In this document: piece after piece, positions 42,939-50,949 of the stretch
How the letters are laid out: each line of letters starts with the position of its first letter
Position numbering within the stretch: position 1 is the stretch's first letter
Assembly (NCBI RefSeq): GCF_015207255.1
Contig: NZ_JADEXG010000034.1
Span: 1 to 51,781 of the forward strand
Length of the DNA: 51,781 bases
From: Vasconcelosia minhoensis LEGE 07310
GTDB lineage: Bacteria; Cyanobacteriota; Cyanobacteriia; Phormidesmidales; Phormidesmidaceae
Direction of reading: 5' to 3'
Notes under the pieces: generated by a model
What the model saw: the letters and a program-made list of their open reading frames with translations, nothing else
Databases searched by the model: none
Told to the model about the DNA's origin: nothing
Position numbers and translations under genes: made by a program

Positions 42939-44534
42939 TTATTTGCCGACTTTGACAGGCTCAGCGGGTTCCGCCGACTCTAGCTGGCGCAAAAACTGCT
43001 GGAGCTGCGCTTCGATATTGTCTTTGACAACCTGGCGAAAATCGATAAAGTGCTCCGCCTGGGCGCAGACCGAAATGTAGTTGGTCGCGACATGGGGATA
43101 GCGCCAGAGCATACTGGCCAGATTGCCCCAAAACCGCCAGCGGGTGTTTCGCACCAGTCCCTGCCGCCAGCAGATGATCAAAAACGCCCGAATCGTCACC
43201 CAGTCAATCTCCGGGCTGCCCGCCGAATTTCGACTGGCGGCGTTCTGTTTCTGGCCCTCTCCCAGCATGAGAAAATGGCGATAGGTGCGGTTGAGTACCG
43301 TCATCGGCTCGTAGAGATGCCAGAAGGCATCCACATATTCTCGGGCAATCTCCTCAATCGGTCGCGTCGGCACAAAGTTCATCAGGGTGACCTGATTGAT
43401 ATCGGCGCTTTGGTTCAGCAGTCGGCCTTCGCGCTGGAGCCGATGCCACAGGGCCGTGTCGGGCAGCGCCTGGAGCATACTGAACAGGGCCGTCGGAATG
43501 GCGGTTTGCTCAACGAACTGACAAACTCGCTGGCCGGCGCCGGCCTTTTCGCCGTCAAAGCCGATGATAAACCCGGCCATCACCCGCAGGCCGGTGCGCG
43601 CGATCGCGACGACCGATTCCGCCAGCGGGTCGCGAGTATTCTGAAACTTCTGAGTCAGAGAGAGACTCGCTTCGTCTGGCGTTTCGATTCCTAGAAAGAC
43701 GGTGCCAAAGTTGCAGTCCACCATCATCTGCATCAGCTCCGGGTCCTGGGCCAGGTCCACCGAGGCTTCCGTTGCAAAAGAGAAGGGATAGTGATGGTCT
43801 TCCATCCAGGGCTGCATTGCCTTCAGCAACCGCTTGACGTTGCGCTTGTTGCCGATGAAGTTGTCATCCACCATAAAGATGCTGCGCCGCCAGCCCAGGT
43901 CGTAGAGGCACTGGAGCTCCGCCAGCAGCTGTTCCGGTTCCTTGGTGCGGGGCTTGCGGCCGTAGAGCACGATGATGTCGCAAAATTCACACTGAAAGGG
44001 ACAGCCCCGCGAAAACTGTACCGACATCTCGGCGTAGGCGTCCATCTCCAGCAGGTCGTAGCGGGGAATGGGAGTCGTCGTCACGTCCGGCTTTACTCCG
44101 TCGGAGCGGAAGGTACCGCTCAGGTCGCCCCGCTCGACCGCTGCGACAAACAGCGGCAGGGTGATTTCGCCCTCGTCCAAGATTAGATAGTCGGCCCCAG
44201 CCGCGATCGCGTCTTGGGGAATTGCCGTCGGGTAGGGACCGCCAACCGCCAACCGCTTGCCCCACTGCTTGGCGGCGGCAAGCGTGGCCAAAAAGTCAGG
44301 TTTCTGCACGATCATCGCCGACACTATCACCAGATCGGCCCACTGCCATTCGGCATCGGCTACTGGGCGTACATTGCGGTCCACCAGCTGATAATTCCAG
44401 CTATCCGGCAGAATGGCGGCCACGGTAATCAGCCCCAGGGGCGGTAGCTGAGCCTTGAGGTTGACCAGCTCCAATGTCTGATCAAAGGACCAAAAGCTTT
44501 GGGGAAAGCGGGGATAAACCAGCAGGATATTCAT
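42939..44534 (-). CDS. B12-binding-domain radical SAM enzyme (DUF4070 type)
   Basis: 531 residues. An N-terminal cobalamin-binding Rossmann domain (about 1-145; MNILLVYPRFPQSFWSFDQT, then PPLGLITVAAILP) precedes a radical SAM barrel with the [4Fe-4S] cysteines Cys178, Cys182 and Cys185 in SRGCPFQCEFCDI. A DUF4070-type C-terminal region follows. The family contains methyltransferases acting on unreactive carbon, including hopanoid C-2 methylase HpnP, whose N-terminal motif is similar; the specific substrate here is not established. Single gene. Confidence 0.9.
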   Translation of the reverse strand: MNILLVYPRFPQSFWSFDQTLELVNLKAQLPPLGLITVAAILPDSWNYQLVDRNVRPVADAEWQWADLVIVSAMIVQKPDFLATLAAAKQWGKRLAVGGPYPTAIPQDAIAAGADYLILDEGEITLPLFVAAVERGDLSGTFRSDGVKPDVTTTPIPRYDLLEMDAYAEMSVQFSRGCPFQCEFCDIIVLYGRKPRTKEPEQLLAELQCLYDLGWRRSIFMVDDNFIGNKRNVKRLLKAMQPWMEDHHYPFSFATEASVDLAQDPELMQMMVDCNFGTVFLGIETPDEASLSLTQKFQNTRDPLAESVVAIARTGLRVMAGFIIGFDGEKAGAGQRVCQFVEQTAIPTALFSMLQALPDTALWHRLQREGRLLNQSADINQVTLMNFVPTRPIEEIAREYVDAFWHLYEPMTVLNRTYRHFLMLGEGQKQNAASRNSAGSPEIDWVTIRAFLIICWRQGLVRNTRWRFWGNLASMLWRYPHVATNYISVCAQAEHFIDFRQVVKDNIEAQLQQFLRQLESAEPAEPVKVGK

Positions 44535-45022
44535 CAGGCTTTGGCTCAGGAAATTGGCGGGATTGGAGCCATGCTAAGCAGTTTGGCGGCAATAAGCAAG
44601 TTTATGGCCGATTGCCGCCGGTTTGGGTCGGTGGGCACCGGCTGGGAAAATTGCGATCGCGCCCATCTTGCCCCATGCAGAACCAGGAAAAGCTGTTAGC
44701 GGAACTTAACTCCGATAATAACTGTCATTCTGCAGACAGTGGCTTTGCAGACAGTGGCTTTGCAGACAGCTGCTGTCCTTGCTTGAATTCGAAGCCGGAG
44801 TTCGAAACGAGCTGAGATATATTGTGTATCTTAAAATTTAGCCCCTGGATGAAGCCTATTTTGTGGAAATTGAGAGTTCCATGTTATAAATATCTTTAAA
44901 ATGGGTAATATTTACAGGGAGATAGCTTCAGCATTCTTAACGCCAAGCTTGCCGATGAACCTATTTCTTACCAAGCTACGCTTTCAGGTTTCATAGTTAA
45001 TGCGGTGCATCAGTCAGTGCTA
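44535..45022. other. Intergenic region before the unknown 324-residue gene
   Basis: Divergent spacer of about 490 bp without a supported gene; short frames are shadows. It contains the 15-bp tandem repeat at 44731-44769 and becomes AT-rich from 44810, where promoters of the rightward gene probably lie. Confidence 0.4.
44731..44769. repeat. 15-bp tandem repeat, 2.6 copies
   Basis: TGCAGACAGTGGCTT occurs at 44731-44745 and 44746-44760, followed by a partial TGCAGACAG at 44761-44769. Copies are identical over their shared length. Confidence 0.9.
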
Positions 45023-45994
45023 ATGTCTCAACCGGAAGAAAGTTTCGGGGGCTTTACCCCAGACTATTTTAAATTTGTTCGTTCGAGGCTTTCTTTAGAG
45101 GACTCGGACCTATTGCTATTTTATTTAGCGGTCAAGACAATTAAGCTTTCGGGGCATCGCTACGGCAGCTTCTTGAAGGCCGCCCGGGCAGCGGCAGAAT
45201 ATGCCGTCTATATCACCTACTTAGAGCAAGGAAGAACGCTGAGAAAGACCGGGCTTTTACACCACATTGAGCCGAAGCGGGTCAAGGCGATTGTTAGAGA
45301 GGTCGAAGCGGCCGTTTCAAACGGCCAATCGCTCAGGATAGTTGGCTCGCAGGAGCCCCAGTATCTGATTCGGATTCCCTATTTGTGGAAAGAGCGGTTT
45401 CCCTGGGAAGCGGGAAACCCGAGGATTTCGCTGACGAGCCTGACGCCAATGGAAAGGGCTGAGATTGAGTCCAGCGTCCCTCCAGAGGCACCAAACGCTC
45501 TGATCATCGCCGAGAGCGCGCTAAGTGAGCTTGTCCAAGAGGCACATCTTGAATATCAAGATTGTCTAGCTGAGTCTGAGAAAACGCCCTTTAGCGAATC
45601 TCTGGCTGAGCATATTAAGTACCGGCTAGTTCATTCTGGAACCGTCCGCAAGCTTGACTCTCCCCATACGGACATCTCCCTTTACGCCTTGGCTCAGTCC
45701 AGCTATGCTCCCAAAGGTCATACGGCTCGTCTACAGACGATGTTTGATGACGTCGATCGCTATGTTGGGCTGCTCGACCAGTGGGTAGACACCGACCCCG
45801 ACGACCCCGTTGTGTTTAGAGGCTTCGAGACTTTAGAGATTCCTCAAGACCAGCAGTCTGTTGCCTTCAAAGAGCTAGATGTCCTTTTACGGGCCTGGGC
45901 CGATCGGTTTCACGTCCAGGGTGCCCATCCCATCGTGATTCAGGTTGCGGCGGGTCCAGAGCAGATGGCGGAGCCCGGACCCCAGCCGCTTTAG
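45023..45994 (+). CDS. Hypothetical protein, unrecognised
   Basis: 324 residues from the ATG at 45023; a GTG at 45005 would add six residues. No signal, no membrane helices. The first 120 residues are helix-rich (LLLFYLAVKTIKLSGHRYGS, then a repeated Ala-rich AARAAAEYAVYITYLEQ) with a possible helix-turn-helix or kinase-like 'RTLRKTGLLHHI' turn. The middle is acidic and the C-terminal 80 residues contain several Asp clusters (DQWVDTDPDDP). I do not recognise a family. It lies just left of, and convergent with, the NACHT operon and may be part of the same accessory segment. Confidence 0.7.
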   Translation: MSQPEESFGGFTPDYFKFVRSRLSLEDSDLLLFYLAVKTIKLSGHRYGSFLKAARAAAEYAVYITYLEQGRTLRKTGLLHHIEPKRVKAIVREVEAAVSNGQSLRIVGSQEPQYLIRIPYLWKERFPWEAGNPRISLTSLTPMERAEIESSVPPEAPNALIIAESALSELVQEAHLEYQDCLAESEKTPFSESLAEHIKYRLVHSGTVRKLDSPHTDISLYALAQSSYAPKGHTARLQTMFDDVDRYVGLLDQWVDTDPDDPVVFRGFETLEIPQDQQSVAFKELDVLLRAWADRFHVQGAHPIVIQVAAGPEQMAEPGPQPL

Positions 45995-46221
45995 GACGTC
46001 AGCCGGCCAGACCCCCGACCTCTACCGCACGGCGGGTCAACGGCGGCGAAATTTGGGACTAGACAGGATGATATCAGCATGGATTTTCTCCTCTTCGTTG
46101 CTTTCCTGAGCGCCGTCTGCGCTCAGTAGGGACAATTTAGCTAAACCCGGTTAGGCTGGCTGAAAAAGAGGAGCCATTGGACCGAATAGATTGACTTTTG
46201 AAGAAAAGAATGGTAGAAATT

Positions 46222-46275
46222 CCCCAAAAAGGCTCAAACTAAACCCAAAAAGGCTCAAACTAAAAAGGTTCAAAC
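46222..46275. repeat. Tandem repeats across the NACHT stop codon
   Basis: The unit AAAAAGGCTCAAACTA occurs with a 21-bp period at 46226 and 46247, and a shorter variant AAAAAGGTTCAAAC overlaps the last codons and stop of the NACHT gene. Read on the minus strand without stopping, the region repeats the protein end FEPF three times, separated by stop codons. Confidence 0.85.
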
Positions 46276-48326
46276 ATGCGGGTCTCAATCTGCCGCCAAT
46301 GTTCGGTCGAGACGAGCATGGCGGCCTGCTGACAGTCGATCATCAGCTGGTTGCCCTTCACGTAGGCGAGGAACTGCTTGAGCTCGTCTGGAGAAAGCTT
46401 GACCTGGTTCTCCTCAAAGCGAAGCGTGGCGAGCCATAGCCGGTAAACATAAGTCTTGACCAAAGTTTTGAGCTTGTCTGACGCCTTCTGCCGACCGAGC
46501 TTTGCCTTCAGCCGTACTAGCTTAGAGATGAGCTTAGCGAAGTCAATCTCAGGCAAAACCTCTGCCTTCCTGACCTTCTTGGCAATATTGATGGCAACGT
46601 CAATCACCACCGCGAGTTCGAGCACCTGGACGAGTTTGGCATCGAGGGAAGGCTTGATCTGCAACGCTGGATCGAGGAGGGTCATCAGCTTTCTAACTTC
46701 CCGTTCATTTCGCAGGGCGCTGAGATAAGAGAACTGATTGCCAAATAAAAGACTGACCTCAAAAAATAGGAGGATCGCATAGGCTCGCTTTAGGGCAGGT
46801 CGATAGGCTGAGGACTGGGCGGCCCTTTCTGACCAGTGAAGGAGATACTTGAGCCTGTCAGTCTTGAGATTATGGCGGTTTTTGACTTCCATCTTAGCGA
46901 GCAGGCCATCGGCGTTTTTCATTCCCGCAATCAGGATAAAAATTTCTCGCCAGCGGGGCCTATTGAGACAGAGATCGATGACCTGCTCGAGTCTGGAGTC
47001 TTCTCGAATAATGTAATGTACGGCTAGGGTTTTCTGGAGGGCACTGTGGGAGAAGGAATAGACGCCGTCGATTTCTTCGCGATGGCTGGTCAATACGCCA
47101 TTCCGCAGCTCTACCTCCCTTAATACGTCGCGTCCGCTTACCGACTTTTCCTCGGGCGTCAGCTTCGATAGAACTTTTTCTATTTTTAGCGAGAGATCGT
47201 TTTTAGAGAAAAGAAGCTTGTTTTCGACAAATGACTTGCAGGCAATTTCAGATAGCATGAGTTCTTTCGTTTTTGGGTCTAGGGAAGGGTAGGTCGGGAT
47301 ATAGGCTGCTCCTTTTTCCATATTCCAGTCTTCCAGTAGCAGCCTCAGGGCGGCTTCGTGAAAGATAGACAGGTTATACAGATTGCGGTCGAAGCGCTCA
47401 TACAGGATGCAGAGCAGCGTCAGCAGCAGCGGCGTTTTGCACAGCTCCTGCGAGGAGCGATACTTGGGATGTTCAAGATATTCGACTAGGGTACAGGCCT
47501 GCTCGGGGCTATGGCTGAACCACTGGTTAACAAAAATTTGAATTTCTTGGGCGCTAAATCGAGGAATTCTCAGGTCGGTGAACCGACGGAGATTGTATTT
47601 GCGAGTCGTCGCTCGGCAGGAGACGATAAAATAATTTTTGTCGTAGGTGTCTACAAAGTCCTGCACCTCTGAAACCACTCGCCTAGACTTATTCGAGGGC
47701 ACCTCATCCAGCCCATCTAGCAGGATCAGCAGCTTGCCCTTTTCTAGAACGGACTTCGAAAACTTCTCGTAGTCCGGGAATCCGCACTGCTGGAACTCTT
47801 CGGTAATCAGATCCTCAATGCTCAGGTCTTTATTCTGAAGCTTGATCAGCCGGACAAAGACTGGGATTAGCATGTCCTTTTGATTGCCAAACCCCTCCCG
47901 AAGAATATCAAGGCCAATTTTCTTCATCAAAATTGACTTTCCCGCTCCAGGTTCCCCCGTCAGCATTAGGTAACGCTGCTTTTTGATCATTTGGACCCCG
48001 CTCTCCTGGGCCGTTTTTAGGAGCTTTCGGTGTAGCATTGGCTCGGCCTGAAGTCGCTCCTGGGGTCCCTCACCTTCTCTTAGGAAGCAGGTTGACACGT
48101 AGACCGACTCAATCGGCATGAAGCGCCTCATCCCCAGAATCTTGATGATGCCATGTCTTTCTAAGTAGTTGCGATTGTATTCATCAGAAGCATCGAATAT
48201 CTTCTGCTCAACCGATTGGCTGATATTCTTCCAGGCTTCACCGCGCGTATTCCATAGCGAAGAAAAAATATGGAATACTAGGTTCAAAAAAAAATCAGAG
48301 GTAAATACGGTCATCTTGACAGGCAT
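46260..48326 (-). CDS. NACHT-domain STAND ATPase with NCH2-type C-terminus
   Basis: 688 residues. N-terminal helical region (about 1-115; LERHGIIKILGMR) without an obvious enzymatic effector. NACHT domain: Walker A GEPGAGKS at 124-131, Walker B ILLDGLDEV at 201-209 with the acidic DGLDE typical of NACHT, then a helical winged region (SFSHSALQKTLAVHYI). The C-terminal about 130 residues end with LKQFLAYVKGNQLMIDCQQA and WRQIETRM, the NACHT C-terminal helical domain 2 pattern. Bacterial NACHT proteins of this kind act in antiphage defence. The start lies 23 bp after the SepF-like gene stop, so the two are probably co-transcribed. Confidence 0.9.
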   Translation of the reverse strand: MPVKMTVFTSDFFLNLVFHIFSSLWNTRGEAWKNISQSVEQKIFDASDEYNRNYLERHGIIKILGMRRFMPIESVYVSTCFLREGEGPQERLQAEPMLHRKLLKTAQESGVQMIKKQRYLMLTGEPGAGKSILMKKIGLDILREGFGNQKDMLIPVFVRLIKLQNKDLSIEDLITEEFQQCGFPDYEKFSKSVLEKGKLLILLDGLDEVPSNKSRRVVSEVQDFVDTYDKNYFIVSCRATTRKYNLRRFTDLRIPRFSAQEIQIFVNQWFSHSPEQACTLVEYLEHPKYRSSQELCKTPLLLTLLCILYERFDRNLYNLSIFHEAALRLLLEDWNMEKGAAYIPTYPSLDPKTKELMLSEIACKSFVENKLLFSKNDLSLKIEKVLSKLTPEEKSVSGRDVLREVELRNGVLTSHREEIDGVYSFSHSALQKTLAVHYIIREDSRLEQVIDLCLNRPRWREIFILIAGMKNADGLLAKMEVKNRHNLKTDRLKYLLHWSERAAQSSAYRPALKRAYAILLFFEVSLLFGNQFSYLSALRNEREVRKLMTLLDPALQIKPSLDAKLVQVLELAVVIDVAINIAKKVRKAEVLPEIDFAKLISKLVRLKAKLGRQKASDKLKTLVKTYVYRLWLATLRFEENQVKLSPDELKQFLAYVKGNQLMIDCQQAAMLVSTEHWRQIETRMFEPF

Positions 48327-48349
48327 AGGACGAGAGGACCCGGCGGTAT

Positions 48350-48955
48350 TTATGAGACGTTGGGCTGGCCTTCATCGGTTAGGATTTCATAGGTGGGAGG
48401 CGCAGCAGGTGACGGCGGCGGCGATGCGACTTTCGATCTGCGATTGTTGATCTGAACGCAGTAGGGCGTAAACAGAAAAATGCCGTCGCTAATTCTCTCC
48501 AGATTGCCGTCCAAGCTGTAAGTTCCTCCAGCAATGAAGTCGATCGAGCGCTGGGCCTGGCTATGATCCATCTCGGAGAGATTGAGCACGACCAGTTTTT
48601 GACTTCTCAAGGCCTCAATCCCTTCGGTCATATCCTGGAATGAGTCGGGCTCCATAATGATCACTTCAACGGACTGGCTGCTGGGAATTGTCTGGGCGCT
48701 AGACGAGACTGGCTGGTCTGAACTGGCAGGTCGTCGCAGCGTCTCCCGGCGAGCCCGGCTGACAAACTGGGCCGGTGGATTCGAGGGCTGGCGAAAAGGA
48801 ACGGTCTGGAACCGAGACTGGGCCGAGCACTGGGGCTCACGGTCATAGTCCGGCGGCAGCTGCTCATCGGCATCGTAGCCCTCATAGTCGTAGTCGGTCG
48901 CCAGCTCAGCAGTCAGATTCTGAGAGCTGAAAACGCTGGGGCGGGTATTGTTCAT
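48350..48955 (-). CDS. SepF-like cell-division protein paralogue
   Basis: 201 residues from ATG 48955, preceded by AAGGTGATGACC; the frame is open 16 codons further upstream. Residues about 95-175 are the SepF core (VIIMEPDSFQDMTEGIEALR, VVLNLSEMDHSQAQRSIDFI, AGGTYSLDGNLERISDGIFL), which binds FtsZ and tethers it. Housekeeping SepF begins with an amphipathic membrane helix; here the N-terminus is MNNTRPSVFSSQNL followed by an acidic-Tyr region and a Ser/Pro/Arg linker, so the helix appears absent. Its operon partner is a NACHT ATPase instead of the usual division or pyridoxal genes, which suggests a specialised role. Confidence 0.85.
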   Translation of the reverse strand: MNNTRPSVFSSQNLTAELATDYDYEGYDADEQLPPDYDREPQCSAQSRFQTVPFRQPSNPPAQFVSRARRETLRRPASSDQPVSSSAQTIPSSQSVEVIIMEPDSFQDMTEGIEALRSQKLVVLNLSEMDHSQAQRSIDFIAGGTYSLDGNLERISDGIFLFTPYCVQINNRRSKVASPPPSPAAPPTYEILTDEGQPNVS

Positions 48956-49037
48956 GGTCATCACCTTATGAATAGGAAAACAATTCAGACGGCAAGCCGT
49001 CAAATCAGAGCACTCGTTGACTCGCTCACGGCAGCCG

Positions 49038-49535
49038 TTAATAATGGGCTGACAGGCGCACCGGCAGCCTCACCCATTTTTGAATGTCAATATTCGGGTG
49101 ATTTTGTCCCATGTTGCTGGGCTGGGGCGGGTATAAGGCCTGCAACTGGGTACTGCCTGGCGGGGCTGCCGCACTGGTACCCATAGGGACTGCCATGGAA
49201 ACCGGTGCCATTGACTCAGCAGCTTCTAGCTGGCTGGCTTTATCCTGCTCAGCCTCATGCTCGGCGTCTTCGAGCAGCTGACGGCAGACAATCGAAGCAA
49301 ACGTGTAGTCAAAGTGATGATTGGGCTGGCCGCGAAATCCCCAATATTCCAGAATTCGGTTGACCGAGTTGACCTTATATCTACCCTGGTAGATCGCTTC
49401 GACGACGGCTGCCATCACCCATTTGCTGGGATATAGGCTGAGCCAGTTGTTAGCGACCTGTTCGGGTTCTTTACCCGAGAGCTCAAAGCTGTAGTTTTCG
49501 AGCAGCATAGAGGTGGATACCGCTGGATTCTGCAT
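49038..49535 (-). CDS. Conserved cyanobacterial hypothetical protein
   Basis: 165 residues. Residues 12-86 form a helical domain I recall from unannotated cyanobacterial proteins: LLENYSFELSG, WLSLYPSKWVMAAVVEAIYQ, GRYKVNSVNRILEYW and HFDYTFASIVC. The remaining 80 residues are a low-complexity Ala/Met/Pro/Gln tail. AAAAA(C)A-rich leader with GAGAAAAAC just before the ATG. It is the second gene of the leftward set, 82 bp before the SepF-like start and 108 bp after the previous gene. Function unknown. Confidence 0.72.
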   Translation of the reverse strand: MQNPAVSTSMLLENYSFELSGKEPEQVANNWLSLYPSKWVMAAVVEAIYQGRYKVNSVNRILEYWGFRGQPNHHFDYTFASIVCRQLLEDAEHEAEQDKASQLEAAESMAPVSMAVPMGTSAAAPPGSTQLQALYPPQPSNMGQNHPNIDIQKWVRLPVRLSAHY

Positions 49536-49643
49536 TGTTTTTCTCCAATCTAGAGGGTAGGAGCGAACGTTAGGAGGCAGACGTCGAGGCTTGTCTATCT
49601 GCTGAGTTGCGAAATTAAAAGGAGAGTTTGAAGCGGATTCGAC

Positions 49644-50129
49644 CTAGCTAATTCTGAGCCGATGAACCAGAATAGAAACGACTTCGTTGGGTTTGCGCCC
49701 CGGCTGAATGGCGCTCCAGCCATCGGCACTGGCATAGCCCAGCGTATGCAGTTTGACGATCGCGCCTTGAACAGCTTTCTTGGATCCGACCAGCAGCAGC
49801 TTGCAAGTCTCAGGCCGGCTCGCCTGATTGAGAGCTGAAACTCGGCCTGAGCCGCGACGGTCAGCGGCCTGAGCCGCCTGGGCTCGGTTTCGCTGTTTTT
49901 GAATGGCCAGCATGATTTCTTGGGCTGAGTAAAACCGGGTTTCGTTCCAGCAGGTGGGGCGGCATTGAAAGTAGGTGGCCTGCTTACCCTGAATCTTCTT
50001 CTCAACTTCCCACCAGTAGCCGTCTTTAAAGAAGCGAACCGACTGGGATGACTTCTCGGCTGGGGGCGAAGCAATTAGCTTTTTGGGATGGACCTGTTTC
50101 TGAGGCTGGGCAGTCGTTTTTAACGGCAT
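49644..50129 (-). CDS. Conserved cyanobacterial hypothetical protein, first gene of the NACHT-SepF set
   Basis: 161 residues, basic N-terminus. A central block (GYWWEVEKKIQGKQATYFQC, WNETRFYSAQEIM) is followed by a C-terminal domain of about 50 residues, LLLVGSKKAVQGAIVKLHTL, GYASADGWSAIQPG and NEVVSILVHRL. The latter resembles a short domain seen in many cyanobacterial hypotheticals (GFAEPGEWSP...PGEVMSIL). The start faces the divergent XRE gene across 195 bp containing the operator-like repeats, so it is probably the first gene of a repressed operon. Confidence 0.72.
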   Translation of the reverse strand: MPLKTTAQPQKQVHPKKLIASPPAEKSSQSVRFFKDGYWWEVEKKIQGKQATYFQCRPTCWNETRFYSAQEIMLAIQKQRNRAQAAQAADRRGSGRVSALNQASRPETCKLLLVGSKKAVQGAIVKLHTLGYASADGWSAIQPGRKPNEVVSILVHRLRIS

Positions 50130-50197
50130 GGGGTTAACTCCATTGGTGACCTGGGCGGATTGAAAGGAAGGGAACGGTGAAATGGTCTCTTGATGAT

Positions 50198-50265
50198 TAA
50201 TCTACATCAGCCGTAGATTAATGTCAACATCAAACGTAGATAAAACCTGTTTGAGACGTAGATCA
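50198..50265. promoter_or_regulatory. Operator-like repeats between the divergent XRE gene and the NACHT-SepF operon
   Basis: TAATCTAC (50198-50205) and GTAGATTA (50213-50220) form a perfect inverted repeat with a 7-base spacer. The half-site GTAGAT recurs at 50236 and 50258, giving 23- and 22-bp spacing, about two helical turns. Longer copies read ACATCAGCCGTAGATTA, ACATCAAACGTAGATAA and GTTTGAGACGTAGATCA. The arrangement suits cooperative binding by the neighbouring XRE protein. Confidence 0.75.
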
Positions 50266-50324
50266 TGCGCCCGGATATTACACTGATTACTGATTGAGGT
50301 GGCTTACAGGCATGAGGGGGCGCT

Positions 50325-50942
50325 GTGATTCGATGGAAGCTGAATGAGGTAATGGCTAAGCGCCGGATCCGGAATAAGGATTTGGCGGCGGCATTGGAGA
50401 TTACCGAGAACTCGGTTTATCGCCTGCGCAAGGCGACCGAGATGCCGCGGCTGACGCCCCAGCGGCTGGAAGGCATTTGCATTGCGCTCGGATGTCAGCC
50501 GGGAGAGCTGTTGGAGCGGGTCTCGGAACTGGGCGAACCGACAGTCGGAATCGTTCCTCAAGGCGTCCTGCCGGCACCGGTGCTGGTGCAAAATAACGGG
50601 GTGAATGCTCATGGCGCGATCTCGCAAGCACCTCTACAGCGTTTGACTCAGTTTTATCCACAGATTCTGGCGCTCTCTTGGCGTGGCTACCGACAGTTTG
50701 GTCCGGGGGCAATTATTTTTACGGCGCTGCGGGATGGAGGACAGATTGCCTATGTTGAAAAAGACAAGCTCTCTGATCCGAACTGCCGACGCATCATTGA
50801 ACAGAACAGACCCGAAATTTCCGCCGTTGTTCTCTACTACAAGAGTGATGACTATTCGACGGGAGACTATGAAATCCTGACGCTGACGGGACCTAAGTCG
50901 CCGCCGGAATGTGCTGATTTGTTAGAGGGTACGCCCCTTTAG
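50325..50942 (+). CDS. XRE-family transcription regulator with unknown C-terminal domain
   Basis: 205 residues from a GTG with GAGGGGG six bases upstream. Residues about 4-62 form a Cro/C1-type helix-turn-helix (VMAKRRIRNKDLAAALEITE, NSVYRLRKATEMPRLTPQRL). A 40-residue linker leads to a C-terminal domain (about 112-200) with WRGYRQFGPGAIIFTALRDG, PEISAVVLYYKSDDY and GDYEILTLTG, which I do not recognise and which could sense a ligand. It is divergent from the NACHT-SepF operon and is the obvious candidate to bind the repeats at 50198-50265 and control both promoters. Confidence 0.85.
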   Translation: MIRWKLNEVMAKRRIRNKDLAAALEITENSVYRLRKATEMPRLTPQRLEGICIALGCQPGELLERVSELGEPTVGIVPQGVLPAPVLVQNNGVNAHGAISQAPLQRLTQFYPQILALSWRGYRQFGPGAIIFTALRDGGQIAYVEKDKLSDPNCRRIIEQNRPEISAVVLYYKSDDYSTGDYEILTLTGPKSPPECADLLEGTPL

Positions 50943-50949
50943 CTGAAGT

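Noticed and set aside
50198-50265. Plasmid replication iterons
   Set aside because: Repeats sit between divergent promoters and the neighbouring gene encodes an XRE regulator without replication-initiator features; an operator fits better.
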